Source: Oscillatoriales cyanobacterium
Lineage (GTDB): Bacteria > Cyanobacteriota > Cyanobacteriia > Cyanobacteriales > Microcoleaceae
Assembly: GCA_004292745.1 (NCBI GenBank)
Contig: RDXH01000001.1
Span: 1-45,649, forward strand
Reading direction: 5' to 3'
Length of the DNA stretch: 45,649 nt
Of the stretch, positions 32,888 to 42,546 are shown one piece after another (position 1 is the stretch's first letter; each line of letters starts with the position of its first letter). The position numbers and the translations under genes were made by a program. The notes below the pieces were generated by a model. That model was not told where the DNA came from, ran no database searches, and saw only the letters and a list, made by a program, of their open reading frames with translations.

Positions 32888-33925
32888 TTATTCCGCCACT
32901 AATAAGTCAATAAAGCGATCCAATTCTCCATCGTACTTTTGTGCTTGCTCCTTGCCAATTTTCACCAGTTGTGATATTTTTTGTTCCGACGCATCATCGA
33001 TGGGTAGCGGTTCTGTATATAAACTCAAATTTGGAGTAATTCTCAAATATTGATGTGGTCTTTCTATGGCATCAAAAATTTGCATGAGTTGATAATCGAC
33101 TGTTTCAGAAACCCCGGTCATCAGTATACTAATCAAAGGCTCAATCCACTCCACTTGACCCCAGTTTTTGGCTTCTTCGTAGGGATATTTTTTTTGAGCG
33201 TCTCCGGTGCCTAGAGATAAGATTACCATGTCCTTTGCGGTCGGGCCTCTGTCTGGGCGCTCGTCGGGAATGCGGAATTTATTTCTCACTTCTGCATAAG
33301 CACAAAGTGCGGGATTGTTGGCAAATACTCCGCCGTCAACTAAAACGTAGGATTCGTTTGTCAAAGAGCGAATTTTGGGAACTTCAAAATAAGAAGGAGC
33401 AGCCGATGTGGCTCTGGTTATATCCTTGATGAAATAGTCTTCTTCGGGATTATTTACAGCATCTTTTTGATTGAAAAAATGAGCTTTTCTCCTTTCGATG
33501 TCGTAACTGGTAATTAAACAAGGTTTCAGCAGTTGACTGAGTTGGCAATCTCTAAAGTGTTCTAAAAAGAATTTTTCGAGGCGATCGCTCGAATATTTTT
33601 CATCAACTAAACCGTCTAGAGATGTGAGTGTTTGCCAAAAGGAACTCTTAAAAACATCGCGACCACTTTTGATGGAAAAATTAACAGCATCTTGGGCAGA
33701 CCAAAGAGGTCTACTGGGATTATCTGGGTCGGGAAACAAGTAAAGACAAGTTAAAATTCCTCCGGCACTTGTGCCTGCGATTAAATCAAAATAGTCAGCT
33801 ATTTTTGCTTCTGGGTTGCCGCTTTTTTGTTTCAGTTTTTCTTCAAGGGCTACTCCAACTTGTCCGGGAATAATTCCTCTAATACCGCCTCCATCTATGG
33901 AGAGAATTCGGGTATATTTAGCCAT
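32888..33925 (-). CDS. Patatin-like phospholipase
   Basis: This 345-residue soluble lipase has the oxyanion loop DGGGIRGIIPG (residues 11-21), nucleophile elbow GTSAGG (Ser53) and catalytic Asp197 in VDGGVFANNP, the Ser/Asp dyad of patatin enzymes. A YDIERRKAHFFN segment is typical of the CapV/FabD-like bacterial group. Some CapV-type enzymes are effectors of cyclic-nucleotide defence, but no CD-NTase gene is nearby. The start at 33925 is set by the ribosome binding site gaggt eight bases before ATG. An open frame continues about 120 codons upstream into mtnB and is not coding. The gene begins 20 bases after mtnB, so it is probably in the same operon. Confidence 0.9.
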   Translation of the reverse strand: MAKYTRILSIDGGGIRGIIPGQVGVALEEKLKQKSGNPEAKIADYFDLIAGTSAGGILTCLYLFPDPDNPSRPLWSAQDAVNFSIKSGRDVFKSSFWQTLTSLDGLVDEKYSSDRLEKFFLEHFRDCQLSQLLKPCLITSYDIERRKAHFFNQKDAVNNPEEDYFIKDITRATSAAPSYFEVPKIRSLTNESYVLVDGGVFANNPALCAYAEVRNKFRIPDERPDRGPTAKDMVILSLGTGDAQKKYPYEEAKNWGQVEWIEPLISILMTGVSETVDYQLMQIFDAIERPHQYLRITPNLSLYTEPLPIDDASEQKISQLVKIGKEQAQKYDGELDRFIDLLVAE

Positions 33926-33945
33926 AAATATTACCTCAACTTGTT

Positions 33946-34575
33946 CTAAAATGTATAGTCTAAAATCGATTGACGGGCCATCACCATGTAGCGAAAAATG
34001 TATTCGACAATTTCTATGTAATTGTAGGCTGTAGCTGGAGAGTTTCCCCAGACTGTAACGCCGTGATCGCGAATTAACAAAGCGGGTACTTGTGGGGGAG
34101 AAATGGCAAATAATTCGCCAATTTCCTGGGCGATTTGGGGGACTGAAAAATAATTGGTAAATAAGGGCATGGATACTTGGGGGTTTTCCTCCCAGACTCC
34201 CAAACCTTTGAGCATTTCGATCGCAGGTAAAGACACGACATCTCCCGCTGCTAACCGAGAGACTAAATTTGCCTCGATGGAGTGAACGTGATAGCAAGCT
34301 TGAGCTTCTGGAAAACTCTGATACACCGCTAAATGAATGCTGGTTTCTGCGGAAGGGCGACTATGTGGATCGGGTTGCTCTAGAATTATGCCGTCTAAGT
34401 TCATTCTAATAAAATCCGTGGCAGTTAGTTTGCCTTTTTGGCGGCCGCTAGCGGTAATCCAAAAACTGCCGTCATCTAAGCGAGAGGAAAGATTGCCGGC
34501 TGTCCCAACCATCCAACCTCGATCGTAAAAATGTTTGGCCGCTGCTATTAAATCTGTTCTCAAATCGCCGCTCAT
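33946..34575 (-). CDS. mtnB: Methylthioribulose-1-phosphate dehydratase
   Basis: This 209-residue class II aldolase-type enzyme of the methionine salvage pathway dehydrates 5-methylthioribulose 1-phosphate to the diketo compound. Zinc ligands are H96 and H98 (CYHVHSIE) and H171 (IRDHGVTVWG); E77 (PSAETSIHL) is the conserved acid. The GTAGNLSSR turn near residue 24 and the ITASGRQKGKL phosphate loop are typical of MtnB. The phosphatase of the same pathway is directly upstream, 44 bases away. Confidence 0.93.
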   Translation of the reverse strand: MSGDLRTDLIAAAKHFYDRGWMVGTAGNLSSRLDDGSFWITASGRQKGKLTATDFIRMNLDGIILEQPDPHSRPSAETSIHLAVYQSFPEAQACYHVHSIEANLVSRLAAGDVVSLPAIEMLKGLGVWEENPQVSMPLFTNYFSVPQIAQEIGELFAISPPQVPALLIRDHGVTVWGNSPATAYNYIEIVEYIFRYMVMARQSILDYTF

Positions 34576-34619
34576 TCTTTGCCAATCCTCAGCTTTTTGT
34601 GCATGATTTTAGTTGAGTT

Positions 34620-35288
34620 TTAATCCCATTGTTGGGAGAGCTTTTCTAGCACATCAAAAAAATTATCCCATTTAGTATAGGGCTTTTGCTGTTCGTCTAG
34701 ATATTGGGCCAGTCGATCGCGCGCAAACACCCATGAAGCCTGCAAAGCCATGTTAAAATCCGTGATCGAATCACCGATCGCCACCTGTTCCTCGGCTGGG
34801 TACTGTTCCATTACCCGCACCTTTGACACCAATTCCGAATCCCCCTCAAACTCGGAGTTTACTTGGAACCGAGGCCCGGTGGTGTCCACATCCACAGCAT
34901 AAATAGCGCTAGCCCGATGGACTAAATCGCCGAGGACGGTTTCTACCATAATTCGTAAACCGCCGGAAACAATCACAAAATGCACCCCTTTAGCATCCAA
35001 AAAATCCAGTAATTCTACCAATCCCGATCGCCAAAGCTTGGGGCGGGAAAATTCGATAATTTCTCCGTAACATTCCGAGGGAATCGACTCCAATAACTGC
35101 CGCACTCCCGATCGCAAACTCAGCCTTCTAGCATACATTTCTGGCATCAGTTCCGATGACAGTTGTGGCGCGAAATGCTTCAGCATAGCCACAAAAGTTT
35201 CTTCTACGGTAATGGTGCCATCAAAGTCACAGAAGAGGACTCGTTGCTGATGGTTCGGGATGGTCAATTTTGGCTGGTCATCGGTCAT
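34620..35288 (-). CDS. mtnX: 2-hydroxy-3-keto-5-methylthiopentenyl-1-phosphate phosphatase-like HAD protein
   Basis: This protein of about 222 residues is a HAD-family phosphatase with motif I FCDFDGTITVEETF, a VSGGLRI motif II region and motif IV IGDSITDFNMA. It matches MtnX, which removes phosphate from the enol intermediate after MtnB and MtnW-type enzymes. Linkage to mtnB supports this role. ATG 35288 is preferred over the GTG at 35300. A Crp/Fnr regulator gene lies 140 bases upstream on the same strand. Confidence 0.9.
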   Translation of the reverse strand: MTDDQPKLTIPNHQQRVLFCDFDGTITVEETFVAMLKHFAPQLSSELMPEMYARRLSLRSGVRQLLESIPSECYGEIIEFSRPKLWRSGLVELLDFLDAKGVHFVIVSGGLRIMVETVLGDLVHRASAIYAVDVDTTGPRFQVNSEFEGDSELVSKVRVMEQYPAEEQVAIGDSITDFNMALQASWVFARDRLAQYLDEQQKPYTKWDNFFDVLEKLSQQWD

Positions 35289-35426
35289 GGTCGATCGCAC
35301 AAAAGAGAGAACCGTAAAATTTTACACAATTCATCCTACAATGTGCAGAGACAAAGACCGCGATCGGCTAAAAAACTAACAGTTGCCCGCTGTTTCGGAA
35401 CAATCTGCCCCTGGGTTCGACCCAGA

Positions 35427-36179
35427 TTATTCCATAGACGCTTCCGGTTTCGGCTTAGGATTTTTAGTCTTGGGCGAATCAGGGTTAGCCGGTAAACAGA
35501 TTAAATTGTCATCCTCAGTATTAATCAAACCTTTCGATCGCAACTTACCCATCAACCTAGTGACTGTCACCCGCGTTGAACCAATCGCACTGCCAATTTG
35601 AGCATGAGTCAGGGCCCAAGGGAGGCGATAGCCACGAACCACATCTGGTTCCGTCTCACCTACGTAGGGTTCCCCAAACTCTTCTATCAACAATGTGAGA
35701 AATCCCAGCAAGCGGTCTATTGTCCGGCGCTGTCCCAAAGTGCTTAGCCAGAGCAGTTTCCGCTGGTGCTGGTAGCGAAACGCATCCAAAATTTCTCGGC
35801 GGAAGTGAGGCCAGTTATCCAAATCGTGCCAGTACATCCACACTACGTGAGTTTGGTCAGCGTGGGCGTAGGCTTGCAGAGTAAACGGCGACTGTGCCAC
35901 CAGTTCAAAGGGCTGACCCGCTCCTACGAACCCCAGAAAAGCTTCTTCTGGTGCTTCGCGATCGGATTTTGATGATTTTGAACTGGCGCTGACCTGAGCG
36001 CTACCTACGAGGCGCACAGACCCCTTCTGTACTAAATACAGGAGTCCCGGTCTAGCTGGAATGCGCTCGTCTTTGCTAAAAGTCCGGCAGCGGTAGTGTT
36101 CCTGGGCCCAGTCTATAATTCGTTGCCAAGTTATAAACGGTCGGTCGATCGTCTCTAGAGATGTGGAAGTTGATTGCAT
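35427..36179 (-). CDS. Crp/Fnr family transcriptional regulator
   Basis: This protein of about 250 residues has an N-terminal cyclic-nucleotide-type beta barrel (RCRTFSKDERIPARPGLLYL, split as FSKDERIPARPGLLYLV and VRLVGSA) and a C-terminal winged helix-turn-helix (LTHAQIGSAIGSTRVTVTRLMGKL). The linking helix contains HFRREILDAFRYQHQRKLLWL and the TIDRLLGFLTLLIEEFG helix, characteristic of a cyanobacterial subgroup. The cAMP-contact Glu/Arg pattern of true Crp is not obvious, so the effector is unknown. ATG 36179 is preferred over 36242. It could govern the downstream mtn genes, but this is inference. Confidence 0.87.
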   Translation of the reverse strand: MQSTSTSLETIDRPFITWQRIIDWAQEHYRCRTFSKDERIPARPGLLYLVQKGSVRLVGSAQVSASSKSSKSDREAPEEAFLGFVGAGQPFELVAQSPFTLQAYAHADQTHVVWMYWHDLDNWPHFRREILDAFRYQHQRKLLWLSTLGQRRTIDRLLGFLTLLIEEFGEPYVGETEPDVVRGYRLPWALTHAQIGSAIGSTRVTVTRLMGKLRSKGLINTEDDNLICLPANPDSPKTKNPKPKPEASME

Positions 36180-36377
36180 GGGTGAGGGATTGGGATATGT
36201 GTGACCAGTGAGAAAACAGGTTTTGCCAATATGGCGATACAAAGTGAGATGACTGACCCCGATCGAGCTTACACTAGCTTAGCTGTGCTTGCTTATTTTA
36301 GTCAGTTTTACATAAATATCCAATGTAACAAAAAATACATCTCAATGGTTGAATTCAGCAAATATAAAATTTTGAAT

Positions 36378-37247
36378 ATGGAGTCCAAGTCAAAACACTG
36401 GGAGTTGCAGAAACTCACAGTGAAAACTCTGTTGCTGTCACGGCTACAAAGTGCGATGGAACGGGCTAATCTGCCAGAAACTGCCCTAAAACTAGATGAA
36501 ATTCCCTTAAATCGGTCTCAGAATAGTATAGGAGTAGTTTACATTTCGGCGATCGGCCTCAAATTGGCTAAAGTGTGCCAGCAGACACCCCAAGCCATCG
36601 CCACACAGTTAGCTGAAACTCTGCAAGGTATGTGTCATCGAGATTTCGCCGTTACAGTCACGCCGTCTGCCATCATTGAGTTGCAGTTCACCCCTCCAGG
36701 TTTGGCCTGGTGGTTGCAGCGTTTAGCTCAAACTCCCATTCCAGTTACACAATCTCGAATTTTATCACCCATATTGTCAGCCGATCGACTGTTTCCCCTT
36801 CAATACAGCCACGCCCGCTGTTGTTCTCTGGTGCGAATGGCCCATCGCGATCGCCTAATTGCGATCGGCCAACCCGATGTCGCCACAACACCGCAAATTT
36901 GGTCGCTGACAGCCCCCAATCCCTTACCCTGGCTAGACAACGAACAACTGAGATTAATACATCCAGCCGAAAGCCATTTAATCTCCCAACTATTGACAGT
37001 GCGAGACAGTCTAGCTTTTGTGTTTGGGGAGTGCAACCAAGAAAGAGCGATCGATTATTTCAAATTAGCAAATAGTTTGAGCGAAGCCTTTCAGACTTTT
37101 TACAGCCAGTGTAGAATTTGGGGCCAAGTTAAAAGAGAAAACCTCAAACTCGCCCAAGCCAGATTGGGTTTAGTATTAGCAACTCAGTCCTTGCTGCGAT
37201 TTATGCTAGAAGAATTATTGAACGCTGTTGCTCCTTTAGAACTCTGA
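36378..37247 (+). CDS. ArgRS-like protein lacking the catalytic domain (DALR domain)
   Basis: This protein of about 289 residues has an N-terminal part (VKTLLLSRLQSAM, IGVVYISAIGLKLAKVCQQTP, AIATQLAETL) that resembles the tRNA-contacting N-terminal extension of arginyl-tRNA synthetase. The C-terminal part, LQYSHARCCSLVRMAHRD to LRFMLEELL, matches the DALR anticodon-binding domain. The Rossmann catalytic domain with HIGH and KMSKS is absent, so it cannot aminoacylate. The role is unknown; tRNA binding is inferred. The start is either ATG 36378 or ATG 36345, without a ribosome binding site. It is divergent from the Crp/Fnr gene and the 5' regions overlap. Confidence 0.8.
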   Translation: MESKSKHWELQKLTVKTLLLSRLQSAMERANLPETALKLDEIPLNRSQNSIGVVYISAIGLKLAKVCQQTPQAIATQLAETLQGMCHRDFAVTVTPSAIIELQFTPPGLAWWLQRLAQTPIPVTQSRILSPILSADRLFPLQYSHARCCSLVRMAHRDRLIAIGQPDVATTPQIWSLTAPNPLPWLDNEQLRLIHPAESHLISQLLTVRDSLAFVFGECNQERAIDYFKLANSLSEAFQTFYSQCRIWGQVKRENLKLAQARLGLVLATQSLLRFMLEELLNAVAPLEL

Positions 37248-37268
37248 TTTTTTCTTATATTAGGGATC

Positions 37269-37399
37269 GATCCCCCCTAGCCCCCCGATCGAAGGGGGGG
37301 ACAGGAGTCTTCTCTTTCGTCCCCCTTCCCCCATCCCCCCTTGGGGGGGGCAGGGGGGGGTGGGGGGGCTAGGGGGGGGTGGGGATGCGAGGGGGATCT
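37269..37399. repeat. G-rich dispersed element, copy 2 (inverted)
   Basis: This 131-base copy matches the reverse complement of 15195-15327 at all but about two positions (one substitution in aca(g/a)gagtcttc and one G-run length difference). It holds the same C-run/G-run order and cannot be coding. The rest of the gap (37400-37480) has a ttaagttgacacc tail shared with 13663-13679. Confidence 0.88.
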
Positions 37400-37480
37400 A
37401 GACTTTGCCTAAAAGCGACATTTATATGGGTTTCAGGCTTAAGTTGACACCAATGCCCCCGTGCCTACCCCGCTGCTGCT

Positions 37481-40400
37481 CTAAGCTAAATTGAAATTAG
37501 CGGCACTAATCGCACTTGCAGACACCCCATTCAGAGAGGCTAAAATTTCACCTGTTGCTGACAAACGGATGAAAGTAGCACTGTTTTCTTGAGTAATTGA
37601 CAATTGCGAGAAAGTGAGATTATTGCCCAGTATTAGCAAATCTTTGCCATCCTCAAAATCCAAGATAGTATCGATACCAGAATTGGTAGAAAGCAAGAAT
37701 TTATCATTGCCAGCACCTCCAGTCAAAATATCACTTCCCAAACCCCCTGTGAGCAAATCATCACCCTTACCTCCCAGCAGAATATCGTTACCATCACCGC
37801 CATTCAAAATGTCGGCACCGCGACTGCCAAACAAGGCATCATTACCGCTACCTCCCAGCATAATATCATTACCTTTGCCTCCAAAAAGAGAGTCATTTCC
37901 GATCGCACCATCGAGGTAATCATTGCCTCCCAGACCCATCAAAACATCATTTTCGCTGCTTCCAGTCAGGATATCGTCGCCGTTTGTACCGATAATTGCG
38001 TCGGGGGAATTGCTGCCCAAATCAGCATCGCCGGTGACAACAGGAGTCGCAAGCCCAGCAGGTGTTGTTATAGTTTCAATTTTGGTATCTAAAGCAGCAG
38101 CAGTATTCTCAGAAACTACCTGAGAAATTGTCTTAGTTCCCGCACCAACAGCTTTTAAATCTTGAGTAGTTTCGCCCAAAGTTACTTTTTGGACGCGGGC
38201 GACTGCTTCAGGAATTGAAGTTGTTGGGTTGGAGACAGCGGCATCAATGCGTTGATTGGCTGTTGCCATTACAGTCGCAGCTTGTGAGGAAATTTGGGTA
38301 AAGTTTTGAGTGTTAAAACTGGAGTCAACTTGCTTGATTCTACTGACAGCTTGCTGAATGATTGGTTCTAAATCGGCTGCATTGCTCAGATTTAAAACAG
38401 TACCAGATTGAACTCGACTCGTAATTGAACTGACAACAGCCTTGACAATATCCTTAGTTAATGCACTAGAAGCACCGTCAATCAAAGCGCTAGTTTGAGT
38501 GATGAAGTTTTGGACTTTCACCATTGCTGCTAAGACTTGGACGCCGCCTGGTTGGTTGTTGTTGGTAGCCTTGATGGGATCTAAGCTAATCAGGTCAACA
38601 TTAGCGGGGATAGCAAGGGATTTTTTGACGGAAGATTCTGCTGATTCTGATGTCAACCCTTTGTCGATTAAGTCTGCGACCAAGCTGGTTAAAAGAGTGA
38701 CAACAGTAGCATCTGGTGGTGCGGTGACTGGTGTTTCTAGAGGTAAACCCGTGGCGGTGTCAGTGCCTCCTATGGCCACTAGATTGCCTTCTTCTGGGTC
38801 AATTTCTCCGTTTTGATTTTTGTCGAAAATATCGGACGCGAGATTCAGATCGAATTCACCATTAGGGGTAGTTGTGGCAGACGGTTCATTAGCATCGATT
38901 ATGCCGTTTTTGTTAGCATCAAAGAAGACAGTAGCACCAGCAATGTAATTGTCAATCACAAAACCGCCAAAATTGTAACTCTTGAACCGAACGAGTTCGC
39001 TAACACTGGCACCTGATGAATCCGTTCCCGTTACCTTCAGCCAATAGTTGAAAGATTTTGGGCGACTCGCATCTAAATTGATAGTACGGGTTTCGGGATT
39101 GAAAGTTAACCACGAGGGGAGAGGAATTTGAGGAAAACTTAACCCATCTACCGGCTTGCGATAGTAATCGCCGTTGAGAGATCTCTCCCTAGTGAATGCA
39201 GACGAATTTACAGCATTGTAATCTGCCAGAGAGATCGTATAACTAATACGATCGCCCGGATCGGGGTCGGTATCGGTGTTTGCAGCAAAGGTCAACTCAT
39301 TGGTTTTAGAACCTCCTTGCGACAAGACAGGATAATTTACAACTGGCGGGTGGTTGTTAGGTATCGGCGTTGGTATTGGAGTTGCTATTGGTATTGGTAT
39401 TGGAGTTGCTATTGGTATTGGCGTTGGTGTTGGAGTTGGTATTGGGGTTGGTGTTGGAGTTGGAGTTGGTGTTGGAGGTTCTGGAGTTGGAGTTGGAGTT
39501 GGAGTTGGAGTTGGAGTTGGTGTTGGCGTTGATATTGGTATTGGCGTCGGCGTCGGTGTCGGTGCCGGCGTCGGTGCAGTGTAATTAATAATAGTTGTGG
39601 TAGCGGTATCAGCGGTAATTGTCGGTGTTACCGCTGCGATACCTGTGGCCTCCGACAGGGTGACGGTAATAGTTTCATCGGGTTCAACGATGGTGTCGCC
39701 CAACACATCCAGAGTGATGGTTTTTGATGTTTCACCAGTCGCAAAATTAATCGTGCCAGTAGTATTCCTTGCCCCAGAAGTGCCGCCGATATTGTTATAA
39801 TCGCTGCCGTTGGTAGCAGTTCCTCCTATTGCATATTTGACGCTACTTGCCCCATTAGTGACGTTGCTGCGAGTCACAGTGAAAGTTAGAGGTTTTTTGC
39901 CGCTATTGCCTTCCTCAATGCTGGCAGTACCGGCAGCAATGGCATAAGCAACAGAAACCCGATCGGAGATAGTTAGAGTTGTTTTTTTTGTAGATCCGGC
40001 AATCGCACCTGTAATTGTACCCAAGTTGAAAATTACAGTTTCGGGGTTTTCAGAGAGATTGTCAGGCTTGATAGTAACTGCAACATTCTTGGTGAGTGCG
40101 TCACCTGTTGCACCTGCGGGGAAGGTAATCGAAGTAGGGGAAAAGGTGTAGTCTGTATTTTGGGTGGCAGTGCTAGTGGAGTCGAGGAGAATTGGCACAA
40201 CTACATCGTTTAAGGGAGTGCCGCCGGTGATGTTGACGGGAATATTAACTACTGTGTCTGTTGTTCCTTCCACGCTGCTGTAAGTTGCCGCACCGAAATT
40301 AACTGTATTCGATGTATTCAGCAGAACCGAGACATTTTGATCGAAAGCCGTAGCTATATCCAACTTGCCGTCAGCATTAAAATCTCTCGCAATCATAGAA

Positions 40401-42130
40401 ACATATGCTGTCGTATACGGGATTGTAAATTGGCTGAGATTACCAAATTTACCCGTACCATCTCCTGACAAGACTGAAAGGGAAGCACCATAGTAGTTAG
40501 ACGTGGCTAAATCGAGTTGGCCGTCGCCATTAAAATCCCCTGCAACCACAGATTCAGGATATCCTGAATTAGCAGTTATAACATTAAAGTTGTTAGCAGT
40601 ATCAAAATTACCCGTACCATCTCCCAAGAAGACTGAGACAGATCGATCGTCAGTGTTATTAGTGGCGATATCGAGTTTGCTGTCGCCATTAAAGTCGCCT
40701 GTGACGACAATTCGCTCACTATTGAAAGTGTTAGAGGGGGAGTTAAGGTTAACGGGGGAGTTAAAGTTGCCTTTACCATCTCCTAAGAAAACGGAGATGT
40801 TATTAGTCTTTTCATTGTTCGACGTGACTAAATCGAGTTTGCCATCGCCGTTAAAGTCGGCTGTGGCAATAGTAGACTTGCGTGTTTGTGTATTAATCTT
40901 AACGGGAGTCCCAAAGCTACCAGTACCGTCTCCCAAAAGTATTGAAATGTAATTATCGTTCTCAGGAGTTGTGGCTAAATCTAACTTGCCATCTCCATTA
41001 AAGTCACCGGTTACGATCGAACTATGATCTATATTTACACCAAAGTTGGTAGGATCGCCAAAACTACCAGTACCTGTCCCCAGTCGGATGGAAAGGAAAT
41101 TGCCGTTATCGAAGGAATAGTAAGAATTCGTTACAGCTAAATCGAGTTTGCCGTCTTTATTAAAGTCACCCACTGCAACGCCAGAGGGATTCTCCTTACC
41201 TCCTGGCTTCAATAAGCTGATAGGAGTACCAAAGCTGCCCGTAGTACCCGTCCCCAACAATATGAAAATATCTGATAAGTAGGTTGTCACTACTAAGTCG
41301 AGGAAACCGTCACCATTAAAATCGCCCGTACCAAGGTCAGAAATCCTTCCTTGGCCCACAGTATAGTTTCTGGCTTCACTGAAGGTGGCAAGGACGTGGT
41401 TGTATGTTGCTAGAACTTCGGGCCGAAATGCTAAAGGTGCTGCTATTTTCCCGGTTGTTGTTTCTAGTTTCCAGTCGCCACCTTTTGCTGCACTTCCGGT
41501 GAGGTTTTTGGAGGCGGCAACGTTGGTATTTGTGAGTTGGGCGATGCGCTGGATGAAGGTTCCGACGGGGGTTGAAACCCCCGTCTCATAGCGAAAGTCC
41601 TCTGAAGAGGACTGAATAGCCTCGCCCTCGCCCGCAGGTCCGCCGTTCGTTTCAACCCCCGTCTCATAGCGAAAGTCCTCTGAAGAGGACTGTTTAATAA
41701 GGTTGTTTTCAGTCGGTTTCAACCGACTTGCGCTATGAGACGGGGAATTAATTCCCCGGCGGAATTGCGGACAAATGCGAGGCCCTGATGCAACATTGCA
41801 ACCGTAAATCAGAATGTTCGCACCCAGATTTAAAGCACTCCGCCACTGCTGCAACTTCTCGGCATAAGTTTCCAGATTGTCAGCACACAATCTGGTTTTT
41901 CCCAGTTGCAAACTACCCGGAGCTCCGTGAGAAATGATGTGAATGCTATCAATATTTGTGCGATCGCCCAAAACTTCGGTAATTTGTGCGATCGCATCCC
42001 GGTTCCCATCCAAAACCACTACTTCGGTATTCGGTGTTGCCCCTGCAATCAAACTTTGATAATCTGTAACCAGGCGATCGATAAAGGCGATCGCACTTCC
42101 TGAAACTTGAGTTTTTAAGTTTGGCATCAT
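37481..42130 (-). CDS. Giant surface protein: DUF4347, FG-GAP, Calx-beta, RTX
   Basis: This 1549-residue protein has a DUF4347 domain (about 12-250, with [15 protein letters not shown] and [11 protein letters not shown]), then seven to eight FG-GAP/VCBS-type repeats (250-620; each with a [10 protein letters not shown] calcium loop). Two Calx-beta domains (about 625-840) and a Pro/Thr low-complexity linker of about 70 residues (roughly 850-925, hexamer DNA) follow. A cadherin/Ig-like domain comes next, then a calcium-type loop region [12 protein letters not shown] and [11 protein letters not shown]. After a helical stretch of about 250 residues come RTX nonapeptide repeats (1390-1470) with a serralysin-like tail. 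It is likely exported by type I secretion to the surface. DUF4347 is split by a repeat-encoded insertion at residues 116-190. Confidence 0.9.
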   Translation of the reverse strand: MMPNLKTQVSGSAIAFIDRLVTDYQSLIAGATPNTEVVVLDGNRDAIAQITEVLGDRTNIDSIHIISHGAPGSLQLGKTRLCADNLETYAEKLQQWRSALNLGANILIYGCNVASGPRICPQFRRGINSPSHSASRLKPTENNLIKQSSSEDFRYETGVETNGGPAGEGEAIQSSSEDFRYETGVSTPVGTFIQRIAQLTNTNVAASKNLTGSAAKGGDWKLETTTGKIAAPLAFRPEVLATYNHVLATFSEARNYTVGQGRISDLGTGDFNGDGFLDLVVTTYLSDIFILLGTGTTGSFGTPISLLKPGGKENPSGVAVGDFNKDGKLDLAVTNSYYSFDNGNFLSIRLGTGTGSFGDPTNFGVNIDHSSIVTGDFNGDGKLDLATTPENDNYISILLGDGTGSFGTPVKINTQTRKSTIATADFNGDGKLDLVTSNNEKTNNISVFLGDGKGNFNSPVNLNSPSNTFNSERIVVTGDFNGDSKLDIATNNTDDRSVSVFLGDGTGNFDTANNFNVITANSGYPESVVAGDFNGDGQLDLATSNYYGASLSVLSGDGTGKFGNLSQFTIPYTTAYVSMIARDFNADGKLDIATAFDQNVSVLLNTSNTVNFGAATYSSVEGTTDTVVNIPVNITGGTPLNDVVVPILLDSTSTATQNTDYTFSPTSITFPAGATGDALTKNVAVTIKPDNLSENPETVIFNLGTITGAIAGSTKKTTLTISDRVSVAYAIAAGTASIEEGNSGKKPLTFTVTRSNVTNGASSVKYAIGGTATNGSDYNNIGGTSGARNTTGTINFATGETSKTITLDVLGDTIVEPDETITVTLSEATGIAAVTPTITADTATTTIINYTAPTPAPTPTPTPIPISTPTPTPTPTPTPTPTPEPPTPTPTPTPTPIPTPTPTPIPIATPIPIPIATPIPTPIPNNHPPVVNYPVLSQGGSKTNELTFAANTDTDPDPGDRISYTISLADYNAVNSSAFTRERSLNGDYYRKPVDGLSFPQIPLPSWLTFNPETRTINLDASRPKSFNYWLKVTGTDSSGASVSELVRFKSYNFGGFVIDNYIAGATVFFDANKNGIIDANEPSATTTPNGEFDLNLASDIFDKNQNGEIDPEEGNLVAIGGTDTATGLPLETPVTAPPDATVVTLLTSLVADLIDKGLTSESAESSVKKSLAIPANVDLISLDPIKATNNNQPGGVQVLAAMVKVQNFITQTSALIDGASSALTKDIVKAVVSSITSRVQSGTVLNLSNAADLEPIIQQAVSRIKQVDSSFNTQNFTQISSQAATVMATANQRIDAAVSNPTTSIPEAVARVQKVTLGETTQDLKAVGAGTKTISQVVSENTAAALDTKIETITTPAGLATPVVTGDADLGSNSPDAIIGTNGDDILTGSSENDVLMGLGGNDYLDGAIGNDSLFGGKGNDIMLGGSGNDALFGSRGADILNGGDGNDILLGGKGDDLLTGGLGSDILTGGAGNDKFLLSTNSGIDTILDFEDGKDLLILGNNLTFSQLSITQENSATFIRLSATGEILASLNGVSASAISAANFNLA
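39360..39580. repeat. Hexamer repeat encoding the Pro/Thr linker
   Basis: The plus strand reads (gttgga)n, (ggtatt)n and gttggt variants with a 6-bp period; the minus strand encodes [10 protein letters not shown]. The plus-strand open frames of Gly/Val alternation are shadows of this repeat. Confidence 0.85.
41564..41785. repeat. In-frame palindromic repeat insertion inside DUF4347
   Basis: The segment holds two direct copies of the unit cccccgtctcatagcgaaag followed by tcctctgaagaggact (41577-41612 and 41656-41691), then a partial inverted return (cgacttgcgctatgagacgg). It encodes residues 116-190 of the surface protein, including two copies of [12 protein letters not shown]. The same family is at 13526-13650. 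Residues CNVASG on one side and [11 protein letters not shown] on the other are normally adjacent in DUF4347. Confidence 0.85.
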
Positions 42131-42268
42131 ACACCTAATGCTGAGTTTAAAAAAGAGTCAAAATTTGTTGTACCAACGATAACGGCTTATTGCCTAAAGA
42201 TCTGTAAAGATTTGATAAAAATGTATTGATACATAGTCACTCGATCGACCTTTCGAGCGAAATGCTGG

Positions 42269-42366
42269 GGGAGCATCCCGATTTTGCATAGGCGAAGCAT
42301 GACCGCAGACAATTTATTAGGGATCACCAGAGATTTACAGCGGTCATGCTTCGCCCCTACGAATTT
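42269..42366. mobile_element. MITE copy D (gcgaagcatgaccg family)
   Basis: It starts gggagcatcccgattttgca, continues ggcgaagcatgaccgcagac, has a centre gggatcaccagagatt, and returns with cggtcatgcttcgcccctac. The inverted arms are nearly perfect. Same core as copies A and B. Confidence 0.8.
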
Positions 42367-42546
42367 CTATTAAATCAGATGACTATTTGAGAACGTGAGT
42401 GAGTTCTCATCGACTTCTCATCGACTTTTCAATACTCCCTTCCCCGTGCAACACAATCGTGTCAGAATACAAAGCGAAGCATCGAGTGAGATCCTTCAGT
42501 TTCTTCATTTAGTCCAGAATGACAGAACTACGTTAAAATGTGTAGT

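Noticed and set aside
32888-33925. CBASS defence effector (CapV)
   Set aside because: The lipase motifs fit, but there is no CD-NTase, Cap2 or Cap3 gene nearby and the gene sits in a metabolic operon.
33926-34297. N-terminal extension of the patatin-like gene by about 124 residues
   Set aside because: It overlaps mtnB in another frame, has no domain content, and a good ribosome binding site marks the start at 33925.
39317-39588. Plus-strand Gly/Val and Trp/Ser-rich open frames
   Set aside because: They are antisense shadows of the hexamer DNA coding for the Pro/Thr linker of the surface protein.
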